Positions 50,059 through 50,921 of a stretch of DNA of 50,921 bases are shown here, one piece after another (position 1 is the first letter of the stretch; every line of letters begins with the position of its first letter). The notes under the pieces were generated by a model. The model ran no database searches and had not been told where the DNA came from. It was given only the letters and a program-made list of their open reading frames with translations. The position numbers and the translations under genes were made by a program. The stretch covers positions 1 through 50,921 of the forward strand of contig NZ_JAGGPP010000035.1 of NCBI RefSeq assembly GCF_018613755.1, read 5' to 3'. The stretch comes from Arthrobacter sp. ISL-72 (GTDB lineage: Bacteria; Actinomycetota; Actinomycetes; Actinomycetales; Micrococcaceae).

Positions 50059-50364
50059 ATGGCTAAGAAGTCAATGATCGCTAAGAACGAACAGCGTAAA
50101 GTCATCGTCGAGCGCTATGCTGCAAAGCGCCTCGAACTGAAGAAGACCCTGGTTGACCCCAACGCAACCGACGAAGCACGCGAAGCTGCACGCCTCGGCT
50201 TGCAGAAGCTGCCCCGCAACGCCTCCCCGGTACGTCTGCGTAACCGCGACATCATCGATGGCCGTCCCCGCGGTACCTTCCAGAAGTTCGGTATCTCCCG
50301 TGTTCGCTTCCGCGACATGGCTCACCGCGGTGAGCTCCCGGGCATCACCAAGTCTTCCTGGTAA
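50059..50364 (+). CDS. rpsN: 30S ribosomal protein S14 (long, zinc-independent form)
   Basis: A 101-residue S14: MAKKSMIAKNEQRK, then LPRNASPVRLRNR, GRPRGTFQKFGISRVRFRDMA and the C-terminal ITKSSW. It is the long cysteine-free type, in contrast to the ~61-residue zinc S14 of the S10/spc operon. It lies five bases after rpmG, preceded by GAGAGGAGCG, and is the last gene before a strong terminator. Confidence 0.95.
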   Translation: MAKKSMIAKNEQRKVIVERYAAKRLELKKTLVDPNATDEAREAARLGLQKLPRNASPVRLRNRDIIDGRPRGTFQKFGISRVRFRDMAHRGELPGITKSSW

Positions 50365-50390
50365 TTCAGCACTGCTGATTCCAGTGGTCT

Positions 50391-50429
50391 AAGAAGGGCC
50401 GGTAACCTTTACGGTTGCCGGCCCTTCTT
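50391..50429 (+). terminator. Intrinsic terminator after rpsN
   Basis: Two 17-base arms (50391-50407 and 50413-50429) pair with a single G-U type mismatch around a five-base loop, starting 26 bases past the rpsN stop. The stem ends in CCCTTCTT followed by GCGTTT. Confidence 0.88.
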
Positions 50430-50565
50430 GCGTTTAACGGCGGCTGCCCCTGTCTGCCGGTTTTCCCCGGAAGGCGGTGCGCCTGCTGACGTGACCCAGT
50501 CCACAAAAACGAGAACGACGCCGGCGCTCCCCAAGGTGCCTCCGGCGCCCGTTTTGGCCCGGCTT

Positions 50566-50586
50566 GGCGGGGTTTGGAACCCCGCC
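50566..50586. other. Hairpin just upstream of the rRNA promoter
   Basis: A perfect 9-bp stem GGCGGGGTT / AACCCCGCC with a three-base loop, ending ten bases before the -35 box. It may insulate the promoter or act as an upstream structural element. The rest of 50430-50565 shows only imperfect GC-rich hairpins and no gene. Confidence 0.45.
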
Positions 50587-50596
50587 CGGGGTGGGT

Positions 50597-50625
50597 TTGC
50601 AGGGGAGGCCAAGTGGGTGTATAGT
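50597..50625 (+). promoter_or_regulatory. Probable rRNA operon promoter
   Basis: TTGCAG (50597-50602), a 17-base spacer and TATAGT (50620-50625) make a near-consensus housekeeping promoter, followed by a T-run. A second -10-like TATAAC lies at 50727-50732 with only a weak -35 match. Multiple promoters in a long leader are usual for actinobacterial rRNA operons. Confidence 0.7.
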
Positions 50626-50631
50626 TTTTTA

Positions 50632-50921
50632 AGTCGCCGAGAGGGGGCCGGCGAGAAGCTGGCAACCGAAGGCGGCCAAAACCCCTTCTAAACAGCCTGA
50701 AAAATGGTTCGCCACTTGGCGTGCTGTATAACGGCGGGGCCGAGCCCGACAGCGTGTGGATTGCGGAAACGTGGTTTGCTAAGTGTCCCGGGTTCGGGTA
50801 AGTTTGGAAAGTTGCTCCGGAGCGAGCCGCGGCCGTTGTTTGGTTGTGGTGGTGCCGGGTGTGTCTGTTGTTTGAGAACTCAATAGTGTGCCAAGTTTGT
50901 TGATACCAATTTATTGTAATG
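50632..50921 (+). other. rRNA operon leader upstream of 16S rRNA
   Basis: The leader ends in TGTTGTTTGAGAACTCAATAG (50866-50886; core GTTTGAGAACTCAATAGTG at 50870-50888) and GTGTGCCAAGTTTGTTG, sequence typical of the region before 16S rRNA in Arthrobacter relatives, where boxA-type antitermination and RNase III processing signals lie. The 16S gene itself is expected shortly beyond the window edge. Confidence 0.72.

Noticed and set aside
1..50921. CRISPR arrays, tRNA genes, riboswitches, prophage or transposase genes
   Set aside because: No regularly spaced direct repeats, cloverleaf-like segments, known riboswitch cores or transposase/integrase motifs were seen; the three repeats at 36910-36992 are too few and too short for a CRISPR array.

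Overview
The window is high-GC DNA from a Micrococcaceae actinobacterium, most likely Arthrobacter or Pseudarthrobacter. This rests on GC-rich codon use with frequent GTG starts, a DUF222-HNH protein, cysteine-poor L28/L33/S14 ribosomal proteins, an rRNA-operon leader at the right edge, and an IdeR/DtxR-type iron box. It looks like ordinary chromosome with accessory islands; no prophage, insertion sequence, CRISPR array or tRNA gene was recognised.

Left part (1-10.2 kb): an asparagine/aspartate catabolic operon on the minus strand (FadR-type regulator, asparaginase, start of aspartase); a hipBA toxin-antitoxin pair; a possible DNA-glycosylase-like protein; a DUF222-HNH protein; an SRPBCC protein with a long low-complexity tail; a GIY-YIG-like protein; and a DUF4389 membrane protein broken by an apparent one-base deletion.

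Carbohydrate island (10.2-18.5 kb): a GntR repressor, a transketolase split into two subunits and an MHS-family transporter lie on the minus strand. They are divergent from a TIM-barrel isomerase-like protein, a short-chain dehydrogenase, a fused DhaK-DhaL ketose kinase and an RpiB-type isomerase. The set fits uptake, oxidation, phosphorylation and isomerisation of a four-carbon ketose (tetrulose) or branched pentose to erythrose 4-phosphate, with a dedicated transketolase returning carbon to the pentose phosphate pathway. A GTYGACNGTTAAC-like motif sits both at the regulator promoter and in the divergent promoter.

Middle (18.5-30 kb): a sulfite-oxidase-like molybdoenzyme, a secreted metzincin protease with a C-terminal repeat region, an NmrA-like protein with two aldo-keto reductases, several small membrane proteins, a YchJ-like protein and a long acyl-CoA dehydrogenase.

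Defence and transport (30-45 kb): jetA-jetB-jetC of a Wadjet/MksBEF-type SMC system, tightly overlapped but with no jetD next to it; an FBP-type zinc-finger protein; a TetR regulator with an MFS exporter carrying two extra C-terminal beta-sandwich-like domains; and a complete iron-siderophore operon (binding protein, two permeases, ATPase, siderophore-interacting reductase) behind an iron box. Both permeases carry a palindromic repeat element translated in frame near their N termini.

Right end (45-50.9 kb): two paralogous SGNH hydrolases around a YciI protein, an F420-reductase-like protein and a MarR regulator; the decayed remains of a ferric-reductase-like/ApbE locus; an rpmB-rpmG-rpsN operon of zinc-independent ribosomal proteins with a strong terminator; and the promoter and leader of an rRNA operon, whose 16S gene would begin just outside the window.
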